Shown here one piece after another: positions 12,031-23,216 of a stretch of 64,000 nucleotides of DNA. The DNA is from Tigriopus japonicus (taxonomy: Eukaryota > Arthropoda > Copepoda > Harpacticoida > Harpacticidae), in assembly GCA_010645155.1 (NCBI GenBank), contig CM021323.1, positions 8,802,892 to 8,866,891 on the forward strand, in the 5' to 3' direction. Below the pieces are notes generated by a model that saw only the letters and a list, made by a program, of their open reading frames with translations, was not told where the DNA came from and did no database searches. Each line of letters starts with the position of its first letter. Within the stretch, counting starts at the first letter, position 1. A program made the translations under genes and the position numbers.

Positions 12031-12422
12031 CTTTGTTTCGTGGGTTTGAAACTTACATCATTGTGTTTGGAAATTTCCAGACAAACTTGGTGGGATTTTT
12101 TAAGTAACATGGGCAGAGGAAAGAAAACCCAATGCGTGGGGTATCACAGCCCAACTTGACGCTGTCAGGAAAGTTTGAAAAATATGATTTGGGTGCAGAT
12201 TTTTATTACCGTCACAAGGAATGAGATTCCGCGTATAGAAAGTTAATCAGAGACGTTCTTGCCTGCAATTAATATTTTTATGAAATTTGGTCTACCAACG
12301 AATTAATGTTGGCATATCTGGATAACCTTCAAATAGTGTTCGAAAATTTGTCCAATCCTGCCTTAAATGTTGTTGGAGGATCAGCTTCTTCATTTTCCCG
12401 ACTAAGACTAATGAGTAATGAG

Positions 12423-13737
12423 TAGAGCCCGGGAAAAATTTTTTTTACATTAAAAATAATTTTTTACATTTTTTGCCAATATTACGTGAATATAACATTT
12501 TAATTTTATTTGACATTTTTTGGAAATTTTCAACATTTTTCTAACATTTTTTGTAATTTTTGCTCAAAAATGTCATCCCAAACCGGTTCTGAAGGACCAA
12601 TTAATCAAATGAATGAAGGCTTGAAATTTCCCGCCAAAATTTCCTGCTAAAATTGTCATTCTTCAACTTCACATTTTACAATGCCAATTTATTTCAAATC
12701 TTTGGAAAGGGGGAAAAGTGCCCTTTAAGTTTCTTTTTGTCAAAAAGTTGTGAAAAAGTTCAAATCAGAAACTTTGTGACCCCTGTTTCCGTGATTATTT
12801 TACGTGGGTAAATAGCTATGAGTAGAGTAAAGTATGTTTTTTGTTGGCACTGTTGCCATTATTTACTCAGAGTTTAATATCTATTTCAAGGGAGTTCAGC
12901 TCACCCTTTTCAACGACCTTCCCAAACCGCCCTCAATCACTCTTTTTTCTGATATTCCTTCATACTTCTGGCGAAGCCGCGTTCTTCCTCTGATTTCAGT
13001 GTACCCGAGGCACCGAAGGCTAATATTTCGGGAAATACTTGACGCTGAACACCATGTTAATTGCAGTAGGAAAGAATTCCATCCCATTCCTACTGATGAT
13101 TGCATATGTTTGATCTGTGGTGATTTGGCACATCCATACCATACGCTTTACTTTTGTAATGTTTCGAAACCATGTTGATGATAAAAGACATCGCAATAAA
13201 TGAGTAATAATAATAATATCTATTGCCTTTCAAAGAGTCTGAATGTGCTATCTCACCTAAAACATAAACTGTTTTGATGGCATTATTTCCTTCAGATGTC
13301 TGGTCACACTGTATTAAGTAGTCTTCTCAAGGAAGAACCTCTCACCACAGGACGGCCGAACTTCAACTGACGCCTAGCCCAAGAAGGCCCTTAAAACGGT
13401 GCAGTTCTGCAGTGAATTTGAACAGAATTGCCAAATACGATAGAAAAAGGTGTTTGATAGCAAACATCACTTCACAGCAAAGTTGCAGCGTAAGATAGCA
13501 GTCCTTTTCCAGCCATTAAATTTTTACAATGATGCTTGCTGATCTCAGAAATTGGTCAAAACTGAGGTGCGTCAAAGCAATAAAACAGTTATTTTTTGCG
13601 TATTGTCCTACATTTTTTGCCCTAAATTTCAAAATTTTTTGCCCTTTTTGCCCTATATTTCAACATTTTTTGCCCTTTTTCCTGACATTTTAATGACATT
13701 TTTTGGACGTTTTTCCAACATTTTTTCCCGGCCTCTA
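12423..13737. mobile_element. Non-autonomous hAT-type element with perfect 8-bp target duplication
   Basis: GTAATGAG directly precedes the left end (12415-12422) and directly follows the right end (13738-13745). The ends are TAGAGCCCGGGAAAAA and, inverted, TAGAGGCCGGGAAAAA. An 8-bp duplication with short inverted ends of this kind is the hAT signature. Subterminal DNA is packed with ACATTTTTTG / TTTTTTGCCC repeats on both sides. A 114-codon open frame at 12834-13178 ends in a C--C---H--H----C cluster but is not a recognisable transposase. Confidence 0.8.
12834..13178 (+). CDS. Hypothetical 114-aa open frame inside a hAT-type element
   Basis: The frame is open for 114 codons within the element at 12423-13737. 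It has a hydrophobic beginning and near its end a cysteine/histidine-rich segment (CICLICGDLAHPYHTLYFC). Such a segment resembles the terminal zinc-binding motif seen after the endonuclease or RNase H part of some retroelements, but the match is weak. I do not recognise a function, and it may be a chance frame or a captured fragment. Confidence 0.25.
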   Translation: MFFVGTVAIIYSEFNIYFKGVQLTLFNDLPKPPSITLFSDIPSYFWRSRVLPLISVYPRHRRLIFREILDAEHHVNCSRKEFHPIPTDDCICLICGDLAHPYHTLYFCNVSKPC

Positions 13738-14299
13738 GTAATGAGCAATAAATTGAACAATGAAGGATGTTGAAGAAAAGTGGTAACAGAAAACAAGAGA
13801 TCAATTCAACCTTCTATAAACCATTTGGATAGAAAGCAAAATGTTCAAAATTTGTTCAAAATCCCAAGCGGTCCTACGTTAAAGGGACTACCAAGTCTGT
13901 TAATACGAAGTAGATGTTAGACCAGAGGTGAGTTTTTTAAACCTACTATCTCGTAGGTAGCTATGGTATAGCGTAACATTATGGAACATTCCATATAAAA
14001 AGAATATTCCATCAAATTATGTCATACCGTAGTTAGAACATAATTAGCACGTTTTCTGACCGTCCTAAGAGTGGTAGACCAGGTATAATAATAATATAAA
14101 TATCCCTTTTGGGGGTCCTTGGGTTGACCAAGCACAAAAAGCACTTATAATGTCGTCAAGAATGTCTGTGAAAATATCAAGCATAATCTAAGAGGCCCAT
14201 GCGTAAGATAAGCACAGAGGCCATCATGTTTCATGGGGAAATATTGAACACAAAGATCATACATAGCATGTCTACCATTGAAATCTAAAAACGGTAACT

Positions 14300-14790
14300 T
14301 CATTCGATTGGCACAAAGCAAACAAGATTGGAGCGATCATGAGTTCCTCTAAAGAATCTGTTACCTTTGAAACACGAGCCTGAACAACGTGCAGGATGAC
14401 ACTCTTTGCACCGATGAAAAGTTTTTAATTGTTGAGCGAGCTTTTAATCCTGTAAATGATGATGTCCTTGGAACATCTTTGGATGCCATTATCATCAAAG
14501 TTTGTAGTCGTTATTGCGGTCAAAAACCGGCATTAGTGATGGCCCATCACCATTTCCATAACTTGGAACACTCCTTGAATTTAAGTCCATGAAGGTATTT
14601 AGATCAATGCTAAGAAGTTTTGTTGACAATATTTTGAACACAGTTGAAGACCAAGCCCAAGATCCAAGATATTTCCAAGATCTGTTTTGGACCTTGCATT
14701 AGGGATGGAGCAATGTCACACTCGACAAACATCAATCAGAAATGATGTTCAGAGAATTTGAAGAGTTTTCGGGATAGGACATTATGGCCC
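14300..14790 (+). pseudogene. Tc1/mariner-type transposase relic
   Basis: The clearest part (14389-14592) reads CTDEKFLIVERAFNPVNDD..., then PALVMAHHH. This aligns by eye with the mariner transposase segment (F-DEK-F-V---N---D------), including the DEK that carries a catalytic aspartate. Upstream, RLERSHEFL resembles the -RLERSK-LL- segment. Downstream, a different frame gives an RDGAMSH stretch like the QQDGAPAH motif. Stops and frame changes break the gene, and no terminal repeats were identified. Confidence 0.5.
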
Positions 14791-14799
14791 CTTGTATTC

Positions 14800-16070
14800 C
14801 AAAATTTATTACCACGTATTTTTCAGTGTACCGTAGGCTATTGTGTAGAGGAAGACTTGGGCCAAATTTCACAATATAATGGAACCTTTAATATGTGATG
14901 TGAAGCATTTCATAGCTTCTTATTCCACAGAAAATGATGCGTAATATTGCGTAGAGGTCCCTCGACGTTTTAGAGTTATTGGATATTAAGTTTATGCATT
15001 GTTTCAGTGTTTGTAAGCGATGATTTTCAATGCATTCAATCATTGTGGAATACCTTACAAATCTGGACTGGACTTTAATTTTTCCAATTGCAGAACTTAT
15101 TACGCACTCAGTACAAGTGACAAAATATCCAATATATACAGTATTTTCTTCAAAAGTCCTAATATTAAAAAAAAAAGCCGGATATTGTAGAAGTATTTTT
15201 TGACACCGCCATTATTTGGTATTTCTGTTTGTGTGCACCTATTTTCCGAATTTGTTTTTGTGGAATTTGATCCATTTGGCCGTGTTTGGAGGGATAATTG
15301 ACATGTACTTGATTTAAAAATACAATTTTCAATTTGCCTTAATAAATGGCGTAGTTTTGTGTTTTCGTGTATGACGAACAACAGTCTTGGTTGTGAATGT
15401 CTAATCTCAAGACAAATACCATTTTGTAGATGTTTTTGTATTTTGGGGAAGCCCTTTTGAGCATCGGCCATTCATCTATTTTCCTCAATTTTGCCTGAAA
15501 ATTTTTTTCTGACTCAAGGATTCGAGAAAATATTATTTTTTACTTGAAACAGCCAAAATATTTAAAAAAATGGCGGAAAAACGGATATTTTTAAAATGTT
15601 TCATATTTTACTTAAGAGTTATGATGGTCTTAAAGGGTCTACACTTGGTCCGCCCACCCTGTACTCTTACTCTCGTGTTTTCCAATTTTACAAGAAGGCC
15701 CATAACGATCGTGAAAAATAGCCGGAAACAGTCAATCATGATAAATGAAGTGTTGAAACACACCTCAGGTTCACATTTCAAACTTCAAAACCGTAATTTC
15801 GAGGCTCTCGTGAGGAAACATCACTCAGAATTGTGAAGTATGTGAAATTTTTTACCACTGTAAGCTTCGATAGCACTGTCCAAAAAAAGTTTGGAAACCC
15901 TATTATTCACGCAAAAAGTGGAAACCTTGGAAAGGATCTTCAAAGTCCACATTTGAAATGATAAGATCAAATACCTACGTACGCATTAGTTCGTTTCTTA
16001 GGACCTACTCGTGTTCCATAGATAAGGATTGGTGTGCGAATTCGCCAAACAAGTAGAGAAAAAATTGATA
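14800..16070. other. Intergenic, no gene recognised
   Basis: Two open frames (15100-15471 minus, 123 codons; 15570-15836 plus, 88 codons) have no motif I recognise and no exon context. Otherwise A-T rich spacer downstream of ARPC5. Confidence 0.4.
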
Positions 16071-16076
16071 TTTATT
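16071..16076 (-). terminator. Candidate poly(A) signal of ARPC5
   Basis: TTTATT on the plus strand is AATAAA on the minus strand, about 125 bases beyond the ARPC5 stop codon. Confidence 0.5.
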
Positions 16077-16199
16077 GATGGGCTTATTCATCACTAGACG
16101 ATGGCGATTGGTTAAAGATATTAGAAGTTCGATTAGTAATCAATAAGTAACAAATAGGGTGGGTTCAAATACAAGTCTGGTGATCCCGTTGGCCAATTC

Positions 16200-17627
16200 T
16201 TAGACCTTGGTTCGATCCGAAAGCACTCGAACTATGGAGCCCACTCCGGCCACTTCAAACACTTTTTCGTGCCATAAAAGTAAATGCGCACTAGATCCTT
16301 CGGAAGGCGTTTCGAATCCCCGGTAGATGTATTTCATCAAGGTATCTCGTTGATCATTGTCCAAGGACTTGACCAGGGTCTCCACTTGGCTTTGTTGCTT
16401 CACGGACAGCAACACTTTCAGCACCAATTGCAAAGCCGCATCCTATCAAAGTACGGGGAGTGATGACGTTATCAAGATAAGTAAGGCTTATACAGAAAGT
16501 TCTGTTTTTATTTTGAAGTTGAAAAGATTGATTTGAATGTATTTAAATTCAAGCACTGCCACAAAATAAATGTTCCTTTCATCCCAAGATTTGGCAGATT
16601 ATCCAACACAAAATCTTGGAAAGTTTTGAAAGTTTTGCTCTCAATCAGAGAGATTCAATTTGAAATGGTGTTATCTCTAAACATTGATTTGCGTTTACAA
16701 AGAAATTGGATGTAGCTCGCTCTTAACTCGCGTTGAAAAGAATATTTTAAGGTCTCTGATTGAGAGCAAAACTGTCTCAAAAAAACATTAAGATAACGGT
16801 TGATGGCTTCCTAACCGTTGGCATACATTTAGCCTTGTGGTATCTTTTTAGATAGTCTCCTTTAGTTCCAATGAGACTAAAAATTGAAAGATTTCAAATT
16901 CAGGGAAGATGAATGTACTTGTCTAATGTGAACCATGATGATTGTTTATACAATGTATCCAATGAGTAGTACAGCTCGCAATAAAGATTATCATTATTAT
17001 TAATTGTATTCTATCGACTTTAACGGGCCAATGAAAACTCTTCGCTAATAATGAAGCCGCGAGCGACAAGTACATAAATATTCACGTTTAAAGCTTTCCA
17101 AAAATTGGCCCACAGGCTCAAGAATGAATCGCCAGCGATTGCTGTGCGCCATCATTGGCATTTGAGCCACTAAACGAAACCAAAAACTGGCTCAGAAACT
17201 CGGCCAAAGCGTAAGCTCGCCCCCATGAGGTGCACACAATTTCCCGCAAAAGCCAAATTGTAACAAAACTGCAAACTTCCGGCCTCCAAAACTTATCATC
17301 CTTTTTCTTCAACTTTTGCTATTTATTGCCCGTCCTATTTTCGCTTTCGTTTCGTTCTCTATTGTCCGTCTTCGATGGTGATGATTGTACCTTTTCCTCT
17401 TGGGCTTTGGAGGCGCCCATGGGCGCTTGGGCCAGAATGGTCTTGAGGGCCTCGGCCTGTTGCCCACTCTGAATCAGGCTCGTGATGGGTCCGATGTCGA
17501 GTTGGGCGGGTGCGGCCGTGCCCTCGCCCGGAGCCCCGCCCACTTCGGGCTCATCCTTGAAGTTGTCCTCGTTGAACTGGTCGACGTCAATCCGACGGAA
17601 CGCGTTCGACGACGTGTTCTTGGACAT
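16200..17627 (-). CDS. ARPC5: Actin-related protein 2/3 complex subunit 5
   Basis: Two exons, 17391-17627 and 16200-16442, join in phase 0 (AAG|GTACAA donor, TTTGATAG|GAT acceptor) to give 159 aa, close to the family's usual 150 or so. The start is [20 protein letters not shown]; the family typically opens MSKNT---FRK-DVDEYDE. The second exon carries the helical core: [15 protein letters not shown], then [25 protein letters not shown] and GVGSIVRVL. The product is the p16 subunit of the Arp2/3 complex, which nucleates branched actin filaments in the cytoplasm. The 948-base intron contains a 20-bp perfect inverted repeat. ARPC5 is divergent from NTMT1, 1.5 kb away. Confidence 0.93.
16631..16772. 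repeat. 20-bp perfect inverted repeat in the ARPC5 intron
   Basis: AGTTTTGCTCTCAATCAGAG (16631-16650) is the exact reverse complement of CTCTGATTGAGAGCAAAACT (16753-16772), with a loop of 102 bases. It may be the ends of a very short inserted element or a structured intron segment. No duplication is obvious at the borders. Confidence 0.6.
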
Positions 17628-17953
17628 GATGTCGATGATGATGATGTAGTTATAATTACTAGGATCGGTAGCCCCACTATTTTTGAATCGGTAGTTGGCT
17701 CCGGCCGGAATAGAGAGAAGAGGGTGGGAGGAGGTGGACCTCCGAGGATGTGTTCCAACAAAGAACAACTATGAATTAAGGGAGGGTGGGAACTGGGAAC
17801 TGGGAGGTGATGTTGTTAGTTATTATCAGAGAGTGACTCAGTCATGGGAACTGAAGATGATAGCGAGCAGCGTTGCCATCGTCAACCGAGTATTTATGGT
17901 CAGAATGGGTTGTCCAAGGCGATGTAAACCGTGAGATTTGGTTGAATCACACG

Positions 17954-18311
17954 ATCCTTAGACAAGAGGGCAATTGAAGTGTGGCTTTGTTGTGTTTTTT
18001 CATGGAGCAAGAGCGTCGACAAGTGTCACGACCAACCAGCACTGTGCATGCACTTGCAAAGAGACAAAACTTGGCACAATTCAAGAAATTGTGGAAAATA
18101 TGTTGCATTGACTTGTTCTAGCAATATAAAAATAGTCTAGCTACGTCAAATAAGACGTTATGTAACAATTTTGGCACATTTGCTTGAGTTATGCTGAATT
18201 TTGTCTCTTTGCAAGTGCATGCACAGTGCTGGTTGGTCGTGACACTTGTCGACGCTCTCGCTCCATGAAAAAACACAACAAAGCCACACTTCAATTGCCC
18301 TAGTCAAGGAT
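17954..18311. mobile_element. Long-inverted-repeat mini-element between ARPC5 and NTMT1
   Basis: Arms of about 115 bases (17954-18069 and 18199-18311) are nearly perfect reverse complements. For example TGTCACGACCAACCAGCACT on the left is mirrored by AGTGCTGGTTGGTCGTGACA on the right, enclosing about 130 unrelated bases. There is no coding capacity. It sits in the shared upstream region of two divergent genes, only about 330 bases from the ARPC5 start. Confidence 0.75.
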
Positions 18312-19130
18312 GTTCAAAATGTCCATGAGGTGAAGTTTGCGGTTTTCACGCTTTGAATGGCGAAAAAATGAAGAGGGTACTCGCTAGCTACCCGCTAAGG
18401 AGCCCGTTTAGGAACAAGGTTTAAAGCTCGTGACGTTCCAAAAAACGTTATGTTTAAACTCTCGGTTTTAAGTCACGAACACTATGACAAAAAGCGCTTC
18501 GATTTGGTCTTTAGGCCGCTAAATTGGCTAGTCTATGACTAGGCATGGGTCAAAAGCTGACAGGACAACAGAACGGTTGGATGAGAACCAAAAGGAAATA
18601 CCAGAATGTTCGCTTTAAACTTATTACATTGATGATAATTCTATCTTGGCTGGGCTATGCATTTATGCCCACCCTTACCGGAATGGCTGGATACGTCTTT
18701 CCTTTGGAAAAATAGTTGATTGGAAATGAGCCATCTCTACTTGAGACGGGAACCTCTCAAGTTTATCTATCCTTGAGGTGGAGAATGGAGATGGAATTTG
18801 GAATTCTATGTCTATGATCAGGGAGATAAGTTTTATTTTTTCCTTTTTCCGCCGGTTCCCACCCGACCACCGATCATTCCTTTGTCCTGAATGAAAAAAT
18901 GGCGAATCAACGGTTCTAAAATACGTGGCAAAATCGGATTTCAACTATCATCAATCACCTAAAAAGTTGGGCGGATGTCACTGTCCCGGCCTTTTATGGT
19001 CACCCTGTCAAAGCAATCTGTGGCCATGTGTTGTTGTTGTTGATATGTTTGTTATTCTGTTGACAAACGGAGCCGACTGAATTCTTGCCTGACGTGCATG
19101 AGCGCTCGTACCTGAGATTGAATCCAAAGG
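18312..19130. other. Upstream region of NTMT1
   Basis: No gene recognised. It contains the 5' flank and presumably the untranslated leader of NTMT1, together with the remaining intergenic spacer. Short open frames on the minus strand have no recognisable content. Confidence 0.4.
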
Positions 19131-20982
19131 ATGCCTTTGAAAGTGGCCTCTTTGGGGGGTGGAGATCCGGAGCCCCAGACCGCGACGGCGGCGGCGGCCT
19201 CGGCCATGGATGGGATCGATTATGAGTTGGGCGCCGAATATTGGTCCAAAGTGGATCCTACCATCGATGGCATGTTGGGCGGTTTCGCCCGGATCTCGCC
19301 CATTGACATCGAAGGCTCGAGTAAATTCCTCAAAGCCTGTCTCAAGGTACTTTCTAGTACCCATAAGTACCCATGAGTTACCCACGCACAGACCTACTCT
19401 AAGTCTATCTCTTCGTCTGTGCTCGATTCATTCGAGGATAACCGGTCATGAACTCGCTCTTATTTGAATTTTGTGTTTTTTTTTTCTCTACCCATCATCC
19501 CATTCACATTCATCAAAACGTATTTGGACTTGATTGAATTTACGCTTCTTTCAAAAGTAACAACTTTTTGAAATTCCCCGTTTGAAACTTTATTTCTACG
19601 TATAGTGGAAATACGTACATCCAACACTCGGGTCCAAAAGCATCTAAAACTTCTTTGGGCCGAAACTTCAAACTTTGGGGTTCGGTTATGAGGCCTTTCG
19701 GTCCATCATTAATAGAAAGCATGGCCACTAACTAACCTCGGGTCTCTTCACATTTTTCGCCCATCACTTGTGAGTGACCCTATTTTTGTAGCAAATCATA
19801 CTCTAAACCGAGATCACTTGCTTCAAACTACAGTTTAGCTCCAATCACTGTCATGGAAAAATACATTATAGAACTATGAAAATGGAACCATATTTCCGTT
19901 GCAAAACCTCTCATGTTAATTTAGCGATGAGTCTTAAGACAAAGTTTAAAAATCCGCCTTAGAAATAATAATGATTCTTGATAAAAATTGTAGCGCAACG
20001 CATGGTTATGAAACCTTTCTGAAGACAGTCTATGGCTCAAAGAATAATCGATGCTTCTATTTGGGGATGCCGTTTTCAATTTATGAAATTAAATCTGTCA
20101 ACTCTGTTTGCAGGGTTCATGGACGGCGAGTTCACAGCCACCGGGTACGGGGCGGGCCTTGGATTGCGGGGCCGGGATTGGGCGGGTCACCAAGTATTTG
20201 CTCCAACGACATTTCCAAACGGTCGATTTGGTGGAGCAGGACGACAAATTCCTGGCCCAATCGGTTCAATACCTGGGTCCCACGTCCAAAGTGGATCAAC
20301 GCTTTTGCTCGGGACTCCAAACATTCACACCCCAACCCGCCCATTATGACTTGATTTGGTCTCAATGGGTCTTAGGTCATCTAACGGATTCTGATCTGGT
20401 GGCCTTTTTTCGACGATGCGCGTAAGTTCGTTCAGGGATGTTCTTGTCTAACCCCGGGGTCGGCAACGGATTTTGCACCACGGCCCAGCAAACTTGATGT
20501 TGTTTAATCCGGGGCCCACCAAACATAAACTGATGGGTACGAGCAAGGGCCCACAAATAAAGGATCACAGAACTGTACGTCCACCAGCGCACTACTATGA
20601 ATTTTGGGCCCACAATTTTGGTCTTTCCATATTGCTCCTGGGCCCACCAAAAATCACCACTGGACCCACTGGTTACCGATCCCTGGTCCACCTCAGCCTA
20701 AACATCGTGAAGTTCAGAGCAAAAAAAATAGTACCTCTTTTCCTTTGTAGATTGGGCTTGAAACCTAATGGCGTTCTCGTGGTTAAAGAGAACACCACCA
20801 GTTCGGAAACGGTGGAGAAGGACCCGCAAGATGGATCTGTGACTCGTCCTGATGCTTTGATGAAGTCTCTCTTTGCTCAAGCCGATCTCGTGTTGATCAA
20901 GGATCTGCAGCAGCTCAAGTTCCCCGCCGATTTATATCCCGTAAAAATGTACGCTTTGCAACCGAAACCCCCAGTCTCATAA
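19131..20982 (+). CDS. NTMT1: N-terminal Xaa-Pro-Lys protein methyltransferase 1
   Basis: Three exons, 19131-19346, 20114-20421 and 20751-20982, join in frame to 251 aa. Donors are AAG|GTACTT and CGC|GTAAGT; acceptors are TTGCAG|GGT and TTGTAG|ATT. Exon 1 holds the family signature YWSKVDPTIDGMLGG...ISPIDI..S..FL (residues 37-68). Exon 2 holds the S-adenosylmethionine loop LDCGAGIGRVT (88-98) and IWSQWVLGHLTD. Exon 3 ends the seven-stranded fold with NGVLVVKEN. The enzyme methylates the alpha-amino group of proteins that start X-Pro-Lys once the initiator methionine is removed. It is longer than the human protein (223 aa) through an Ala/Pro-rich N terminus. Intron 2 carries a hAT mini-element. 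Confidence 0.93.
20456..20683. mobile_element. hAT-type mini-element, copy 2, in NTMT1 intron 2
   Basis: Left end GGGGTCGGCAAC; right end GTTACCGATCCC, whose reverse complement GGGATCGGTAAC differs at two positions. Length about 228, with the GGCCCA-rich interior of the copies at 3342 and 56843. The flanks do not show a clean 8-bp duplication, so this is an older copy. Confidence 0.6.
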
Positions 20983-21101
20983 CATCCGGATCAAGGCCAA
21001 CTGAAGGCTACCGACGCCATTCCAGAGTAAATTTAATGCCAAACCAACCGACTGAAACGACTCACGTACTTTAAAAACAGGGACTCAGATATCTGAGAGA
21101 A

Positions 21102-21107
21102 TTTATT
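21102..21107 (-). terminator. Candidate poly(A) signal of the HP1BP3-like gene
   Basis: TTTATT on the plus strand reads AATAAA on the minus strand about 310 bases past the stop codon. It lies in the 433-base space between the convergent NTMT1 and HP1BP3-like genes. Confidence 0.4.
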
Positions 21108-21415
21108 CTTCATAGATTGAGTGAACGGATACTTTCGATTTAGGGAAAAAAAATCGTATTTGAGATTTAAGTCCAACCGGGCTCCAAATCGACACGGTTG
21201 ATGGAGACAATAGTTGGCCAAGAAATGCCATTTACAAGTATTCAAATCGACATTTTTGTACATCATAGACCGAGGCAGCTTGACCCCGTTTCACATACGT
21301 ACTCCCGTTACGTACCATGAGTCGTGGCTTCCTTTCATCCACAATCCCAATGAACAATGTGTGTGAAAGAAACCAAACGACGAATATAATAACTTGAACA
21401 GGAGTGGGAAACATC

Positions 21416-23216
21416 TCAGTGTCTGCGTTTCTTTTTGTTGGACCGAGACGCGTTTGTGCTCGACGTGGAAGGATCCCAAATGGTTCGCTTCCGTTTTCGG
21501 GGAATGTATTCGGGCTCATCTTCGTCGGTGAAATCGTCCTCATCGGCGAAAGTGAATTTGGGTTTGACTTTCTTGGCATCCGTGTCTTTGGGCAGATAGC
21601 CTTTGTGGCCTTCAAACCATTTGCCCCATACTTCCAGGGGTCCCGGGTAGTACGAATGAGCCAATCGGAAGGTGCCGCTGAAGCCTTTTCCTATAAATAA
21701 CCATCGTTATCGGTCGGTTACTCTCTTTCTCTTTCTTTATATTCCGCTCATCCATCCTCAATCTTACCCGTGATTCGATCGATCCATCCCCGGGCCTCAG
21801 CCCGATCTAGAGCCTTTTTGAGAACCATAGGTCGAACATTGGTGCGATATTCGGGGTGATACTCGTCCAAGTAGTCCCGAAGCGTCGTCACGGACACCTC
21901 TTTGGGCTCGTTCATGGCGATAAAAGCGTCTTCAATGGCGTCATCCATGAGTTGTCCGCTCTTGTCGGCCCCATCCATCAATTGAAGGGTGCCACTCATG
22001 CCTTTGCCCGTGATTCGCTTGTATTTGCCATCGGCCTCGCCGTGCTCCAAGGCCTTGCGCAAACCGGATTCCGCGTCCAACATGGGAAAGTGCTTGCTCA
22101 CGTACTTCTTGATGATGGAAACCGAGGCCTCTTTGGGGTTGGTGGCCCACATGAAGATGTAGCCAAAGTGGTTCTCCAGGGGCTCCACGGGCCCGTCCAT
22201 TTTGGCGGCACCTCGGCGGCCTTTACCTTTGCCTTTGGAAGGCGTCGTCGTCGCGACCTTGTCCCGTTGAAGACTCTTCTTTTCGGTGAGCAACTTGTAG
22301 TGACCGGTGAGGCCTTTGCCTTTAACCAAAAGCAACTGATTGGCCGCAATGGCTTTCTCGAGCTTTTTCTTGAGGGCCTGATTGGTCCAATCGGTTTCGT
22401 GATGGAAAAACGCCCGCATGGAAGGAAGGGAGGCCACGCCTAAAATGAAGTCATTGATGATGTTGATGAAGAAGATACGTTCTACTCCACAATTCGCAAT
22501 TTCTTCTTACCTTGTTTATCGGCGTAGATCTCAAAGGCCTCTTTGAACAAGGCCAAAGGCGTGCGGGTCATTTTCTTTTTGAGCCCTTGATGGGCTTGTT
22601 CAGAGCCCGCCCACGGAGGCAAGCATTTCTTCAACTTGGCATACGGGTCCTTCTTCTTGGCCGCTTCTTCGGTTTTAGGAGGCTGGCCTTCTTCCCCCTT
22701 GGCCTCCTTATCTCCCTCTGCATCGGCCTTGGCCTTGTCTTGTCCATTTTCGGCCACTTTGGCGGTTTTTTTCACTTTGGGCTCGCGTTTCTGAAATATA
22801 AGGTCAAAATTAGAAGAGCCCTCCACGCTTCTTGTGGAAATGAAATCACAAGAACGGCATCGAATACGAGAAGCTAGATCAATTTGCATCTTTTTCTTGC
22901 GAAAAATCTGTTCTCTTTTTGGCTCAAAAGACCGGAAACTATGAAACAGGAAGTCAGTCTCCTCTGCGCTTTTCTTTTCACCTACAATATAATTTCTTCT
23001 CAAAAGAAACTATATTTTTTTTAACCGTACTTTGCGTTCCTTTTTGGGCGCGGCTGATGTTGTTGTGGGCGTGCCAGAGGTCTCATCCTGGGTGGGTGGA
23101 TCCGTTTCGTTGGCTTTCGGTTCGGCTTTGAGCTTGGCTTTGGTCTTCTTGGGCGTGGTCGGTGAAGTGGGCGTGGCCGGCTTTTGGCTGGCCGCCCGAG
23201 ATTCGCGGATGCGCAT
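21416..23216 (-). CDS. HP1BP3: Heterochromatin protein 1-binding protein 3-like, three H15 (linker-histone) domains
   Basis: Four exons (23031-23216, 22511-22790, 21768-22439, 21416-21690) join in frame to 470 aa. After a Lys/Ala/Pro-rich tail (1-125) come three winged-helix H15 repeats at about 131-207, 244-310 and 320-389. Each closes with a GKG-(L/M/F)-(T/S)-G loop followed by a hydrophobic strand. An acidic stretch (427-440) and a basic KRKR/KKKRRH end follow. Three H15 domains are the hallmark of HP1BP3, a nuclear protein that binds linker DNA and helps compact chromatin. ATG 23216 is the first ATG of the frame; a further upstream exon cannot be excluded. Convergent with NTMT1, divergent from GORAB. 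Confidence 0.82.

Noticed and set aside
19971..20354. 127-codon frame overlapping NTMT1 exon 2
   Set aside because: Runs out of frame with the methyltransferase motifs; the exon frame with LDCGAGIGR is the real one.
21856..22443. 195-codon plus-strand open frame
   Set aside because: Antisense to the large H15 exon of the HP1BP3-like gene, whose minus-strand frame has clear domains and splice sites.
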